A DNA stretch of 64,000 bases from Aspidiotus rigidus (Eukaryota; Arthropoda; Insecta; Hemiptera; Diaspididae): NCBI GenBank assembly GCA_035079385.1, contig JAVHKY010000025.1:16714501-16778500 (forward strand). The letters run 5' to 3'. Below, in pieces: positions 13,190-26,212 of the stretch (the first letter of the stretch is position 1; each line of letters opens with the position of its first letter). Under the pieces are notes generated by a model, which was given only the letters and a program-made list of their open reading frames with translations, ran no database searches and was not told where the DNA came from. The position numbers were made by a program, and so were the translations under genes.

Positions 13190-13610
13190 CTTTTCAATCA
13201 GGTACGGAATGGTGCAGTGCTACGTATGGTCTGTTCTTTTGTGTGGAGTGGAAATGTGGACACTGAAAACGCATTCTACCACTCGGCTAGAGGCATTTGA
13301 AGTGTGGGTGATCCGAAAAATGATCCCAGGAAATGAGAAAATCAACAGTACTGGAAATGGCTGTTGAGGAAAGATGTCTATTCTCTACTACAAAGGAGCG
13401 AAAAACTGGATACCTTGGCCACATTTTACGTGGCGAGAAGTACGCACTGCTGAGACTGATCATGGTACGAAAGCTAGGAGAGAGATGAGGAGTTGGCCGT
13501 AAGGAACTGTCATGGCTCCGGAATATTCATAGCTAGATTGGATGAATTACAACAGTCGGTGAGCTAAGTAGCGCAGCGGAATCGCGCTACGCTCCAGGAG
13601 CATTAAACGT
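13190..13610 (+). pseudogene. Non-LTR retrotransposon, 3' end of the reverse transcriptase ORF, decayed
   Basis: From about 13210 the frame reads VQCYVWSVLLCGVEMWTLKT, then TRLEAFEVWVIRKMIPG. After a stop and frameshift it continues as YLGHILRGEKYALLRLI (about 13419-13470), then GRKELSWLRNI and VGELSSAAE (to about 13580). This order (a YVWS-LLYG-E-WTL core, then a GHILRGEKY block and a WLRN block) is characteristic of the region after the reverse transcriptase palm in several arthropod non-LTR elements. I cannot settle the clade (RTE- or CR1-like) from the fragment. Endonuclease and catalytic motifs are absent, so this is a 5'-truncated dead copy. It is a different family from the copy at 20540-21370. 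Confidence 0.78.
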
Positions 13611-13805
13611 AAAGAAGGAGAAGTTATGAACTAGAAAGAGAGTAGCCAATTTTTTCGTTCCATTTGAAAAAGTAATCACAAGCACCATCCGGGTGTGACC
13701 GATGTGTTCCAGCTTTTGAGTGACGTCACTTTCAGTTAAAATTTCCTAAACTTGAATCTAGACGTGCACTCAGAGAGTAAACAGAAATCGTCCAAGAGAG
13801 CTCGA

Positions 13806-13951
13806 GATACGGGCAGAGTTTAGGGTTCGCCTAACGCAGTTGACCGAGCGGTAAATCTGCAACTATCAACAATTCGCGTAGTGTACAGCTGTTTGCAGAG
13901 CTTGACGCGCACTCAACGCGTTAGGCGAACCTAAACTACAAATTTGGATGA
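13806..13951. mobile_element. Short hairpin (MITE-like) element
   Basis: GTTTAGGGTTCGCCTAACGC (13818) pairs with GCGTTAGGCGAACCTAAAC (ending 13936), with weaker pairing inside (TCTGCAA/TTGCAGA) and outside (GATACGGG at 13806, ACCCGTATT near 13951). The DNA is too short to code. Confidence 0.6.
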
Positions 13952-13959
13952 TACCCGTA

Positions 13960-16820
13960 TTCGTTAACGTTGTAAGTATAGCGAAGACGACCTCTGTTTA
14001 CTCTGTGCCTGCAAAAACTGCCTGCGCCGTGGCAAAAAATACAGATCGTATTTCATGGTACCCCAGTAAATGCAAGAAATTCAGACCCTGTTGCATATAA
14101 ATATCGGTCGCGTAACTCAAAATTTTGGGTCAAGCTTTCATTTCCCAGGCGAGCAGGGTAGAGGCCTCATATAGCCATCAATCCTAAAACTAGGGAGAGA
14201 AAATCAGTAGAGATATGGAAATATTAGAACGTATAGGAAAATTTAGAATACAATTTTGAGTTTTGGAAATGCTGTGCTCAGCTCATCCTTGACTCATAAG
14301 ATGAATTACAATCCTCAATGTGATCACGATATATGGTCTCTCTAGAGAGATTTTTGACTTCCTAGAATTGTTCAATTGTTCTGTATGTTGGAACGTTAAT
14401 GAGACTCGTTTATTGGATCAAGGGAACAAATGTAAATTCACCATAACAAACCGAACTAATTGTGCACGTATTGGGTCATTTTGAATGAGTTTTTCAATCT
14501 GAGCTATATCAAGTCGTTCGATGTTGACGAGTGTTGTCACTTCGTCACATTAGGAAATATAAATACAGAGAAACTTTCAATCATTCATTGCATCTAGAAA
14601 AAGACAACAACATTGTAACTCTGTAAGGGCATGATACGATACGAAAAATAGAGTCGATGTAATTGAAATATTTCAGCGTGATGACAAATCCACATAGAAA
14701 TTTCAAATTCAAACCAATGATGTTTCTGCTATTTTCAACACCCATCGGCTTCTCCTTCAAATGGCTATAAATAGGTAAACCTAATTGAATTCGACACATG
14801 TTTTAGAATGATCATAATTATTTTAAAAATTGGGGCTTCGATAGTATAGACAGAATTAGAATTTCATAGATAAATGTTGTACATGTCGATGATTTACATC
14901 AATGCCCTTTACTATCCGTAATTTGAAATCGCGCATTAAGGCGACGTTTTTGTTTGACTACTCCAGTTGTACAAACGCAAAAAAAAAAAAAAGCTCTTGC
15001 TGATGTTCAATAAAAAATATTATTACCCATAATTACGTACGCGTACATCTGTGATTGTTTTCAAATTGTTGCAACCATCTTTCGCGCTATCAAATCGTGG
15101 AGACTTGGCGGACACCTCAGGTATTAGAAGATTCTATCGTTGGAAATTGTACGAAAGCTTCAACCAGTATAGAAATTTGTTCTGAACAGCCTCGTAACCT
15201 ACTGTCAAATCGAGAATCGAATTAACACTGATTTTCTACAGGTTAAAGATCTTATTTTTCCAAATCATTTCACGCACGTCGTTTTGAAAAAAAAACTGAG
15301 TGTGTGTAGAAAAAAAGTATATTAAATCCTATAGAGCGTATTTCTCGTACATATCGTTCGACGCTTTTCTGTCAAAATTGCAACTATTATCAACGGTAAT
15401 AAAATTTTACCGCTGTTCCAACGCGAAGGTCAGATTATTATCGTAAACTTTCAGAGAGAAGAGTTGAGTAAAATGTGAAATTTCGCGTCACGCGTCGACT
15501 TCGTGCGCTAATCATTTTCTTATTTTCATTCTGCATCACAATTGCGAAGACGATTTTTCAAAAATTTGATTTTCGCATCGCACGTTTAAATGTTTCTGAC
15601 GAATATTTCTGAAGCAACGAACTCTGAAAGGCTAAAAATTACCGAATGAATGTATAAAGAATTTAATTTCGTAGTAATACTGACAACCTCAAGATAGGAA
15701 AGACGAAAAAAAGAATAAGGAAACAAAAAATTAATCCTCGAGATGTCTACTGACGTAATGAATAATTTGATAGAGCACGAGATTCGTTTTTCATAACTTG
15801 CTTTTAGGTGGAAAGTTGCCTGTTCTTAGACGACCTCTACAATTACTCTAAGGTTTATCAGCTCGGGGCAGTGGACTGTGAAGGGTTCGTAAAGAATTGG
15901 GAGTAAGGAATCGATTATTCGAGGAAGTCCAGGGAACCGGTTTGTTTACGATTGCTCCCAGTTTATTAAAAGTTATACCAGCAATCGAGCAGGGACCAGT
16001 AAGAGTTTGACTGAGCACAAGATCGGAAATTTCACAGGCGAGAAAAGGAAATCTCAACCGCATCATGTTCCTAAAGGCTGATGTAGCCCGGAATCCAGAG
16101 CAAGGACACTGGTGTTGAGGTGGATGATGATGTTTGCAGAAGTAAATGAATTTGTTGAGCGAGGGTCCTGCACAGCCACGAGAAATGAGAGCGAATCAGT
16201 TAGCGGCAGGAATTTGAACTTCGAGATGAGAAAGACCAGAGTACATGGCGTTGAATTCGCCTGGAAAAATGGAGGCTGAGTTTCTCACTCGATGACTGGT
16301 TGTGAAGCTTTGGATTGAGTTGGTGAGCAAATTAGTCCGACCAGAATGATAAGCACGAAAACGCTAGCAAAGAGAGACGTACGCTAAGGCAGTTTCCCTC
16401 CTTCCTAGCCTAGCATACACGTGAGTCCCCATCGTGAGAATTTTTCGAAGTCCGAATGTCAAAGGGTGAGGCACGCCAACCTAGCCGAGGGATGTGAACT
16501 GAGTCAAAATGGAAAAGTACGAACTGAGAGAACGAACTAATCGCGTAGCTTTCCATAGCAGTCTCCACTTTCCACTCGCTAAGAGCTTTTCTTTTGCCTC
16601 CACGATTAATCAGTAGACCTTAAGAGGATGACACAACAATGAATACGTTCAAAACGACTTCAGTTTGAAGACACTTGCAAAGACGAACCTCTGATCGGAA
16701 TTGATTTTAGGTACACAGTTTTTAGCATTTTAAACGCTTTTAAGATTGGAGAACCATCACGGTTTGGTGACGGTTTCCCGAAAGTTCTTGGCTGGAGCTA
16801 CTCCCGTGAAAATTGTCATA
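13960..16820. other. No gene seen
   Basis: Unique-looking AT-rich DNA to 15.8 kb. 15.85-16.6 kb has higher G+C, with a 72-codon minus frame and no recognisable family; it may be an old transposon relic. Confidence 0.5.
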
Positions 16821-16829
16821 GTCTTTTGC

Positions 16830-17440
16830 CACCTTTATGACGTCGTCAGTAACCTTGACCTATTTTTGGGCTCCGTTGACGTCACAGGTCATTTATGACC
16901 TGATACTGGACGACCGACGGCGGAACATCAAAATTTTCGAAAAGACCTCCCTAAGAACAGGTTCCCTACTAAAAATTTCGACCTTCCCTGCGTATACTAG
17001 GCTACTACTTACTTTATTCACTTGTTTGTTTCAGAGGGTTCCGAGTATTTCTTGTTTGGCGTGCACAACTTATATGTGTCTGTGTGCACAACTTACTTTG
17101 CATATTTCTCCGTTTCAAATGCCACGATATAAAGTGCAGACTAGACCTAACATACAGTATACTAGGATACAGGGCCTACAGTAGTACTAAGCCTTCACTA
17201 GGTTTCTGATCTTGTGTCTAGTTCTATATTACGTTTAGTAGGCCCGGCTGGAATTACTCACAAAAAACTGTTACGCTATTTTGTCATGCTTGATCACGTC
17301 ATCAATGACCTTCACCCTGGGGACTTCACATACTGTATCTTCGGTTAGTTAGTTGTCTCCTTCAATCGTCACGATTTGTTGTTATGGTCGATTTCGTCAT
17401 CAGTGACTTTGACTTAGTTTAGGGACGTGAGATTTAGAAT
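16830..17440 (+). repeat. TGACGTCA-type modules with AACAGGTTCCCT end
   Basis: TGACGTCGTCAGTAACCTTG (16838), TTGACGTCACAGGTC (16876), CACGTCATCAATGACCTTCA (17296) and TCGTCATCAGTGACTTTGAC (17396) are variants of one module; GAACAGGTTCCCTAC (about 16957) is a foldback-family end. The 115-codon plus frame across this stretch is not called. Confidence 0.5.
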
Positions 17441-17449
17441 CTGTGAGTA

Positions 17450-19740
17450 AGATTGTGAGTCACTTGACTTAACACACTCGTGCAAGGCTAAAAATGAGCC
17501 TTCAACTAGTTAGTCCAAAATACAGAAGGGTTCATATGTACTGAACTAAAAAATACTGGTGAAGGAGGACCTTGCTATGTCATCATGACCAAGATGGGTG
17601 CGTAAGAAGAATCGATATAACAGATAGAATCGATTCAATATGATCGATAAAGTAGATCAAAGTTTAGGAATGAAGCGTATAAAAGGCTACATTACTTGTC
17701 TCTGGAGGAGACATGTTAGCTTGGCACGATTTTTTTTCGGCTAGTTTGCCTGGACATTCTCGAAGCATCTTTCACGGCCAAATAGACTATACCTACTTCA
17801 TCCTAGTTTTTCGTTCCTTTTGAACTCAATCTATCAACAAAATGGTATAATTGTCCAAAGTAAAGTCATAGCGGGCTTGTTTGCGCTGCATAATTTAAAA
17901 TAATTTGGTCTCTGCTCACCAAAAAGGACAAAATCGATTATAAAATGCGAGTGAGCTTAAGGTTGACAATCGCACGCAATTCTGTAAATTGGAAGTAGAA
18001 TAGGAGGACGAAGGAAAAGTTTTCCAGAGTAATAATTTACAGTTCGGCAAAGTTCTTTTACACACTTAGAAACCATGATTTGGGTCATGGAATGTCTAGA
18101 AATGTGAACCTCGATTTTTCAGCTTCATTTGACGTGTCACAACTGAAACTACTCCACTTTAATATTGATTCAAACACCTTGATTTTCAACTTTTCATTAA
18201 CGAGGTGTTTTAATTTCTGTAACATAACTTGGTTTTGTTATCTATTCGATACTTCCTCGTGTTTAGGTTGATATCTTCATTACCGTCACCACTTCCAAAA
18301 ATACATTCACTATCGAAGGAAGTTTTTTAATTTGTTACAGAAGAGAAGAAATGCGTTTGATTCGTGCTGAGATATAGTGAAACGTCAAATCTTCATCTAG
18401 TTTCCATCAGGTGACTATAGTTACCTGTTTCTTCTCAAGTATGTATATTATGTTGTACATCTTCTTTTTTTTCTTTTTCCCGTCTGCTTTGTGTCCTGGA
18501 TTGTAAGCTATTTAAGTACATCCCAAGAGTTAGCGTATGTAGGTTGTACATACGGGTGATCTTGGATGTTCGCATTGTGTACGAGATGTTCGTCGCTGGT
18601 CGTCTTTGTTGAGTTTTGTATAAAGAAAATGAGATGAGGCGTTTGAATGAGTGCGGAGAAAGCTGATTATCATTACAAAAAATGATGCAACTTCAAATCG
18701 ATATCGAAGTATCTCTGTGCTGCTGTACGCGCGTTATCGAGCGTATAAAATATGCTATGCAGTATGTTTGATGTTTGCATTACACATAGTAGTATAATAC
18801 CTTCGTAACATATTGTAATGATTACACGATGTGCATATGTATGTAGATGTACGCTCGTTCACACTTCATATTATGCGAGAACTATTCAATTTTTTATAAT
18901 GTATTTATGGAAATAAAGTTTTGCACTTACAGTACACATTTGCGCGAAGGGTACGAGACTCATTTCTTATTCCTATATTCACAGCCCCGAATAAGTTATG
19001 GAAATGTGTTGAGAAACTTTCGTGTACCCGGCATCTCGCGGGCCAACGGATCGAGAAAATCAGAATAATTGCATTTAATTTGCTCAAGGACAAGGCCAAA
19101 CTGATGGGGTTAGGCACAGAATAAGTTCGTGTATTTAGGACGAGTAGAGTTGAGCAGATAACAAGTGAATAAAGACCGATGAAAGAAGGAAGATTCTGAA
19201 ATTGAGAGAAGGTTTATGAAAAGAGCATGAAGAAAGGCATTAAGAGAAGTCGATTTCTGGAGAAAGGTCACGTCTTGAGACAGATAAACTGACCGCGCGA
19301 TCGCTCACGAAGGTTCCCCTACGGCTGGAAAAACTTGTAAATGATCATTAGCAAACTTTATCGGAGAGTGCAGAGAACTTGTTTCGGCAAGTACACCAAA
19401 TTGTAATTATGAACCATGATAAAGAATAATAGCTCAGTTCGCACAAAAGAATGGACCGACTGATTCCTCGATTGTGATGATCGATCACACGCTACCACAT
19501 CTTCGATTTGTACAGAGATTCACGGTTCAAACTTTTCCCAAGTCCCTTTTCTCCCCCTGCTTTGACTTCAGATTGAAATACTTCCACCTCCTTCCTCTCT
19601 AGGGCACAGAGTTCGACATTCTTCCACATCCACTATTCATTCGTATAGTTTGAAATTTCTCTGTGTTCTCCGCCTAAACTCGAGTTTCAAAGTTGGACCA
19701 AGGTCAAATGGATTTCTATTTATTTATTTATAGTACAATC
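17450..19740. other. No gene seen
   Basis: AT-rich, intron-like. Overlapping short frames near 18850-19120 lie on both strands and look random. Confidence 0.55.
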
Positions 19741-19744
19741 TTAT

Positions 19745-20466
19745 TAAACGAGGGGTGGCAGAGAACCTGTTTTATGGTGCACGTGGGATCTGAAAAATCT
19801 AGATTGTGACGTTACAAGGCTGACCTGTGAAGTCATCAAATTGTGACGTGACAGTCCCGGACTTTGTAGGTATACACAATAAGAGAGGGGTTTGAAAAAA
19901 ACTGATGACGTCATCAGATTGTGACGTCAAAAGGTTGACGTATGAAGTCATCAAATTGTGACGTCACAGTCCCGGACTTTGTAGCTAATTCATAATAGGA
20001 GAGGAACTTGAAAAAAATGGATCCATGACGTCATCAGAATGTGACGTCAAAAGGCTGACCTATAACGTTATCAAACAATGACGTGACAAGCCCCACCCAC
20101 AAGCTATAATATGATAGGAGAGGGACTTGAAGGTGCGCTTAGAACATTTTCGAGCTCCAAGCTTTGCCGGCCGGCCGGAAAGCGGACGTTTTTCCCGAAA
20201 AACTCCCGATAAAACAGGTTTCCCGCTAAAAAAAGTCGAATTGGCTAAAAATACTGTTTCAACAGGCAACCTGTTTTATCGGAGGGTCCACAAAAAACTC
20301 CGCCATCTGGCAAAGCTCGGAGCTCGACAATTTTCCAACACCTTCTCCAAGTCCCCTCCCATCATATACAGCTTGAAGACGGGGCCTGTGATGTCACAAT
20401 CTACATTTTTCAGATCCCACGCGCCCCAAAAAACAGGTTCCCTGCCACCCCTCGTTCAATTCCGTT
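19745..20466. mobile_element. Complete foldback element with both termini
   Basis: The left end ACGAGGGGTGGCAG followed by GAACCTGTTTTATGG and GTGGGATCTGAAAAAT is repeated inverted at the right end (CACCCCTCGTT, ending about 20456). Pairing continues deep into the element: AAGCTTTGCCGGCCGG, TAGGAGAGGGACTTG and CCCGATAAAACAGG each have inverted partners. The left half is longer because it contains three tandem copies of a TGACGTCATCAGATTGTGA module followed by CCCGGACTTTGTAG. The 113-codon plus frame at 20127-20468 is a by-product of the palindrome. No transposase is present. Confidence 0.82.
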
Positions 20467-20539
20467 AGAAAACCTATGAGTTTTTTTTTTTTTTTTTGCT
20501 TTTTTCAAGTATCCCCGTGCAGGCTGGTCTCATTGTTGA

Positions 20540-21370
20540 CCGCGACATCTAAATTATTTGAGAAAATCCTCAACCAACCTGCCAGACTTTCAATTTGCTT
20601 TTTGATCAAAGAATAGAGTAATCACAATAATTGAACGTGAACCTGAGGAAAAGAAAAAATTGTTCGGCGGTCTTCCTCGACATTTCTCAGGCCTTGACAA
20701 GGTCTGGCACGAAGGTCTCACATAAGTAAAGTGGAAGAATTGTGAGAGCTGCTACAGTCTCACCTCACAGAGAAGATGCTCGTTCAAGTTTCTACACAAT
20801 TCGAGCAAGCGTTCCCAAGGGAAGTGCACTGGAACCCATTTTATACCACCACACAAAAAGTTAGGTGTCTTCGCTGATGATACAGCAATACTATCAGTCA
20901 ATAAGAAACAACTTGCCAATTGCAGAAAGCCCTGGATAAGGTAACAGAATGAATAGAATTGATCCGGTTGCAGAATGAACTCGCGTTTGTCAATTGTAAC
21001 TAGATACCTCAAGCAGAAATAGTCAGGTACCCCAGCCTCCACCTCGACAATCATCTGAACTCGCAACAAATCAGATTGAAGCTAAGAGAAATGTACTGGT
21101 TAGTCGGGCTATACTCGTAACTAAAGTGCTGATATATAAAACGATTGTCAAGCCAATCTGAACACGTGGTGCCCAGATATGCAGTAGCACAAAACAATCC
21201 AATCGAAAGACCACACAAAAGGGTCGAAATAAGTTTTTAAGAGCTGTACACGATGGGACCTAGAGATCAAATCAGTCAACGATGTAATGCGAGAAATTGT
21301 TGGCCGTCGAGTGCGTAGACTCCATCACCACGATGATGTCCTGGCACTTCAGCTACTGAAGGACAGCGGC
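20540..21370 (+). pseudogene. Jockey-like LINE reverse transcriptase, decayed
   Basis: Conceptual translation across several frames recovers the jockey-type reverse transcriptase in order: SKLFEKILN (about 20548-20574), a degenerate FQFAF and SK block, VFLDISQA followed by DKVWHEGL (about 20672-20730), RASVPKGSALEPILY (about 20803-20848), the catalytic FADDTAILS (about 20868-20895), LIYKTIVKPI then a stop and TRGAQICSST (about 21131-21190), and the C-terminal REIVGRRVRRLHHHDDV region to about 21360. Frameshifts and stops separate the blocks, so it cannot make an enzyme. The family normally copies its RNA at a nicked genomic site by target-primed reverse transcription. The copy is 5'-truncated, lacking the endonuclease domain, as is usual for LINE insertions. 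It lies about 75 bp after the foldback element at 19745-20466. Confidence 0.85.
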
Positions 21371-21549
21371 TCAAGGTCAAATGGATGCCTGACATTTTTT
21401 GAAAAGAAAGCTCCAGGGAGGAACAGGTAATTTTTCACCATCCAACGAGAACAAAAAAACCAATTAAAGAGTTCAAAGGTAGACTGAATATCGAAGTGCT
21501 TCATCCAGGAAAGAACGTCCGCATCACTCAATAATTAAATGAAAAACAT

Positions 21550-24500
21550 CACCGAGTCGAACGCAGCATCAGTTCCCAAACCACATCACTTCCGTTTATG
21601 GTCACCTCGCGTATTTTCTCATTCATTCGGACTGCATTATTAATACCAGTTGTTGTTCTTCTTCACTTGCAATGTTTTAGACGGGAAGAAGGAAAGAAAA
21701 GAAGAGCGAGTTTTTTGAATGAACGAGTTCCCTACTGAACTTCTTTTACATCAACCCCGAGATATACACGTATGATGATAATTTACATAGTGCATTAATC
21801 TTATTAAGATTTTTATCAAATCTAGTCTCATATATTATGTCGTCATGTAGAACTAATCCATTCTGTATAATGCGCAGTTTTCAAAGAATAAAACGACAAG
21901 CTGATCTAAGTATAGAATTATTTGGATTGATGGAATCGTATTCGAAGCACATTAATAGTATAATGTAACATCAAGTAACCTAGTAACGGAAAAATACAAA
22001 TAACACGCATAATAACAGATCGTTATAGAAAGTCCTAAAATTATACGCAGTTTTTTTATATCAGAAAATAGAAAAAATTGCCATCATACGCTGGGCAACA
22101 ATTCATCCTTCATATAAAGTCAATCCAGAAACAACCAAAAACTATCTCGAAGAAATCCATCTTACTTTTTTTCAACAATATTCTCATTAATCGAGAATGA
22201 AGGACTGAAGATAGGTATAATGGGAAATAAAACTATTTCCATTTCAAGTATGAAGATCCATCTAGTCTTCCTTGACTCAGACCCGCATTGAGGAGGGGAA
22301 AGGAAGAACCCTTCACTCTTTTAGGCGATATGCGGTGGCTCTCTAGGACAAAGCTTCTGGATCCGGGAGTCTCACTTAGCTTTCGCGCGCGGCCCTGGAG
22401 CGATCGCACTGCTGCTTTTCACACTTCAGTATACTAGCCAGAATCTTTCATCCAATCCTCCTTTTTTGTCCTCACGAGAGGCCCATAAAATATCGACCAC
22501 GTATTGTCGCGTGATACAGCGGTGAAATGCTATGAAAATTTTTGAATGAAGAAAATTAATGAATATTTATCGAGAATAGCCTACTGCCGCTGTCCACTAA
22601 ACACATTCTACACGCTCTTTGCTCCTAATTTATGACAGTCATACTGCCTCAGAATACGTCACACATCAATTAATTACGCAATCGGAACCATTTCCTCCCC
22701 CCCCCCGATCTGACTTACTGTCTTCTTCGCTCATTTATTCGAAGACGAAAAGAGCGGAACAAGGTCACTATAAAAGTATCGCGTGTACATGATACTGCAC
22801 TAGAAAGTGAAGTTAATGACAGCAGGGAAGAAAGAAAAACGAGAAAACCATGATTTCACGCACCGTTCACGGCAATTCGAGCTAGAGAAGAAAATACCGG
22901 CGTCGATCTAATATCACGCTTCGATAAGATGGGAAAGAGAGAGAGAGGAGCGAACAAAGTTTTGAGCGATATATATATTTTCATACAAAGAAAAAGAAGA
23001 CTTGAAAACTATTTACGAAGTCTTTGAGCAGTTCGAGGCGATCCAAGTTTTCGCTCATATTGCGCATATTAAGGGGAGAATTGTACTTCAGCTTTATTCA
23101 AATCGGGATATGTATCAACTGATGAATCGTAATTGGAAATTCAAAATCATTATTCACCAATATTTCCAATAAATGCAGCACTTCACGCATTATTAACGAG
23201 ATTGGAAGAACAAAATTATCTTGTTTACTACAGATGAGGAAGTATTTATTCCATTTTCGATGACATCATTTTTTCTTCATGGACTGCAAAATAGAGGACG
23301 TTTTTGGAAAATCACTGAAACTATACATCACACCAGAGCTGATTCTATGGATAAATCCTCTACAATTGTTGATGGCGACGATCGATTCAATAAGAGGATG
23401 TCGTCAGTGGTCACTTTGAGGCTTGCAACCAACAAGTTTTTCAGCAAAGCAAAGTTGAAGCCGAAGCAGGGAGACAAAAAAATCAATTAGGAAGGTATTA
23501 TGAGTCGTAATTTAGAGAAGAGAATTTCATTCGTAAAGGAATCTTCGTTACGCTAAACATATCAAATGCCTACAGTGCAGTAGCTTCTGGGAAGATCACC
23601 ACCAAAAACTTCTCGAGGAACCGAACACAGTCAAATTTCAATACTACGAGACCGGGAGAAAGTGAGGGCGACAAACGAATCTCCAACAAAAGTCGCGAAG
23701 GTAGACCCCCGGCCAAACAGAACCCTATCGCACACCCAACGGCGACAAATATAATGAGCACATCTCAGCCACCCGCGCAGATCCACTAAATAGAAGTCTA
23801 AAATTGCTAATAAGAGATAAAGACGAACCACCTGTCTGCCCCTTGTGATGTTACTTTCAACATTAGAGACCACACCGGAAAGCGAACCTAGACGCAGGGT
23901 TAATCGATGTCGTATTCTCTATTAATCTTGATGAGTTTATTTGGATGTGGAGAAGCCTTAAGCTTGAATGCATTCAAGACATATCCTCAAGAGAGGAGTT
24001 GGTCTAAAGAACTGCAAATCATTTGTACTGGCACAGACAATTGTCGTTCTAGTATGAAAAAGTTCTTGGCAAAAGTATTCTACTACTATGAAGAAACTCG
24101 AAAATGAAGCATGATCGAAAAAAAAATTAAAAACGATTTGTTAACCACAATTCACGGAAATACGTCAATAATCCTCACGAACATCAATCGTTATGTTTAA
24201 TCTAATTTTAAATTAGTTTGCAGACTGAAAACTCATTGTCCTCTTCATACTCGAGCCGAAGCGTATAGACGAAGAGGTTCGAACTTTGAGAATCCTGGTG
24301 ACGTCACACTGCGCTTAAGCCGCGCCCTCTCCGGAACATCTAAATGAATTCGATAGGAAGATCCCTCGAAGTTCGACAACCCAATTACAGACACCCGTAG
24401 GAATTGTACAGAGCCAACGACGATCATTAGGTAGAACTGATTTAGAATCCAAACAAGTAAATGTATTTATAACTTTAGGAAATTTTTTGTATTCATCAAT

Positions 24501-25770
24501 AGATACTTTATGGTTCTCAAGAAATTCCTTATTTTTAATTAGAAAAATGATTATTATTTCTTTCGTTGTTCTCATGGGAATCCAAACGCTCTGGGGGATG
24601 GCGCGGAATTGACGTAATATGGCGTCCCTTCTTTTTTTACGAGCTCTGCGATCATAAGCTCGGGAAAAAGTATTGGAGTAGAATGGATTTGTAATAGTAT
24701 GTGGACCGGCAGTGGCGGATTTAGAAAGAGGCCCAAGGATGCTTTTTCCATTTCTTTTTTTTTCTTCTGAAGTCGGAGGGTTCGATTTTTATGTTTTATG
24801 CTGTCAATGCCGGAGGAGGTTCAGAGTGAGAGTTTTGGATCCAGAGTTGTTGTTAGGGCAGACAAGGTTTCAAGGGGACAGAAAATTATTTCCCGAAATT
24901 TAGGAGGTATTAAAATAGAAAAAATGGAAGACTGATCATTCCTCAGTTTTTGGTAAGAGAGTGGTGCGGCGAGCCTAAGAAGAAGGAAAGATAGGTGGCC
25001 AATTCTTAATCGTGCCATGACTATTCCTCCATGGCGTGAGGATCGAATTGAAGAAGTTTATTCTCGGATTGAGAGGACCAAAAATTGTATCATAACAAGA
25101 TGATTCAAAGACGATAGTAAGATTTCAAGTCGCAGACCAAAGAACCGGGACAGACCAGTGATAGAGGAGGAGAGTAGGGCTTGCTTAGCTGTTAGGTTCA
25201 CTGCTTCGTGTTCCAGAAGGCCGATATACGTGCAGAAATTTTCGTTATTCCAGGCCTTGGAGGGAATTTTACCGACAAACTGGTCATCTGTAGTGAAGTC
25301 GCGGTGAGAGCTCTGCTTCGATCATACACGGGGCTGTAGTCGATTTCTCACTGCAAGCACACATTAGATAACAAGCTTCTTGGCCACATTCCTTCCATTG
25401 TTTGCAAGAATGAGAATTTCCACACGTTTGCCCGCTTCGATTGTACGAGTGGCCGAAGACTATCTCTTACCCCAGGTAACGAGCCCTACATCGCCTAGAA
25501 CAACAAGAATTTTAGCAAGTTTGTCTGGCCCCATTGAACACGGAGTCGCAATCGATCTCTCACAGTGAGCTTTCAACCTAACCTCAGAAGACAACGATTG
25601 GAGGACAAGGACATCAGAACGAATACAGCACAAAATATTCCACGCATTTTCATCCTAAAAACTACCAAATATCAAAATTGGGTTTCGCATGTCTTCTGGG
25701 TCCCTCTTCTCCAAGGATTGGAGGAGAAGAAGACTCGCACAAACAAAAAACTCACGAGTTCTTCAACGGA
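21550..25770. other. No gene seen
   Basis: Mostly AT-rich unique sequence, with a C-run at about 22699-22707 and (GA)n near 22930-22950. The 23.57-23.88 kb part has higher G+C and minus frames of 63 and 80 codons but no recognisable domain. Confidence 0.5.
24712..24760 (+). mobile_element. Possible transposon end (CAGTGGCGGATTTAG)
   Basis: CAGTGGCGGATTTAG followed by AAAGAGGCCCAAGG resembles terminal sequences of hAT-like elements in arthropods. No inverted partner was found downstream, so this rests on resemblance only. Confidence 0.25.
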
Positions 25771-25773
25771 GTT

Positions 25774-26110
25774 GAACGAGGGGTGACAGGAAACCTGTTC
25801 AATGGGGCACGTGGCATCTCAAAAATGTTGAAGTACTATATCTATGACGTCATAGGCCTGGATACATAATAGGAAGGTACTTAGAAAAATTCCGACATCC
25901 GACGAGGGGCTCAGGATACCTTAGAAGGGCGTTTGAGTCTTATAGTGTTGAAGCGTTGTATATCTGACTCTTTGAAGGGGCCAAGTCAATTGGTGTATGA
26001 AGCATTGCATATCTAGAAACTCGAAGGGGCTATCTTTCAGGCTATATACATGATAAGAGGGGCTTGAAAAATGTTTTAGCTCCGAGCTTTGTCGGCCGGC
26101 CGGTCGACGG
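25774..26110 (+). mobile_element. Foldback-family element, partial copy
   Basis: It begins GAACGAGGGGTGACAGGAAA, then CCTGTTCAATGGGGCACG, and shares the AAGGGGCCAAGTCAATT and GCTATCTTTCAGGCTATA blocks with the copy at 12111. Its distal part (GAGCTTTGTCGGCCGGCCGG) matches the copy at 19745. It links the two other copies and shows they are one family. The far end is missing. Confidence 0.72.
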
Positions 26111-26212
26111 ACGTGCAGAACCTCTGACGGCTGGAGGGAAAGGAGACTAGCACAAACGAATCCACCCATTCCCACCCCAAGAATCGAGAGGGGAGCTGGG
26201 GACATGGACCTA

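Noticed and set aside
16837..17184. 115-codon plus-strand ORF
   Set aside because: Spans TGACGTCA modules and a foldback-family end; low-complexity, no protein family.
20127..20468. 113-codon plus-strand ORF
   Set aside because: Entirely inside the foldback element and formed by its palindromic arms.
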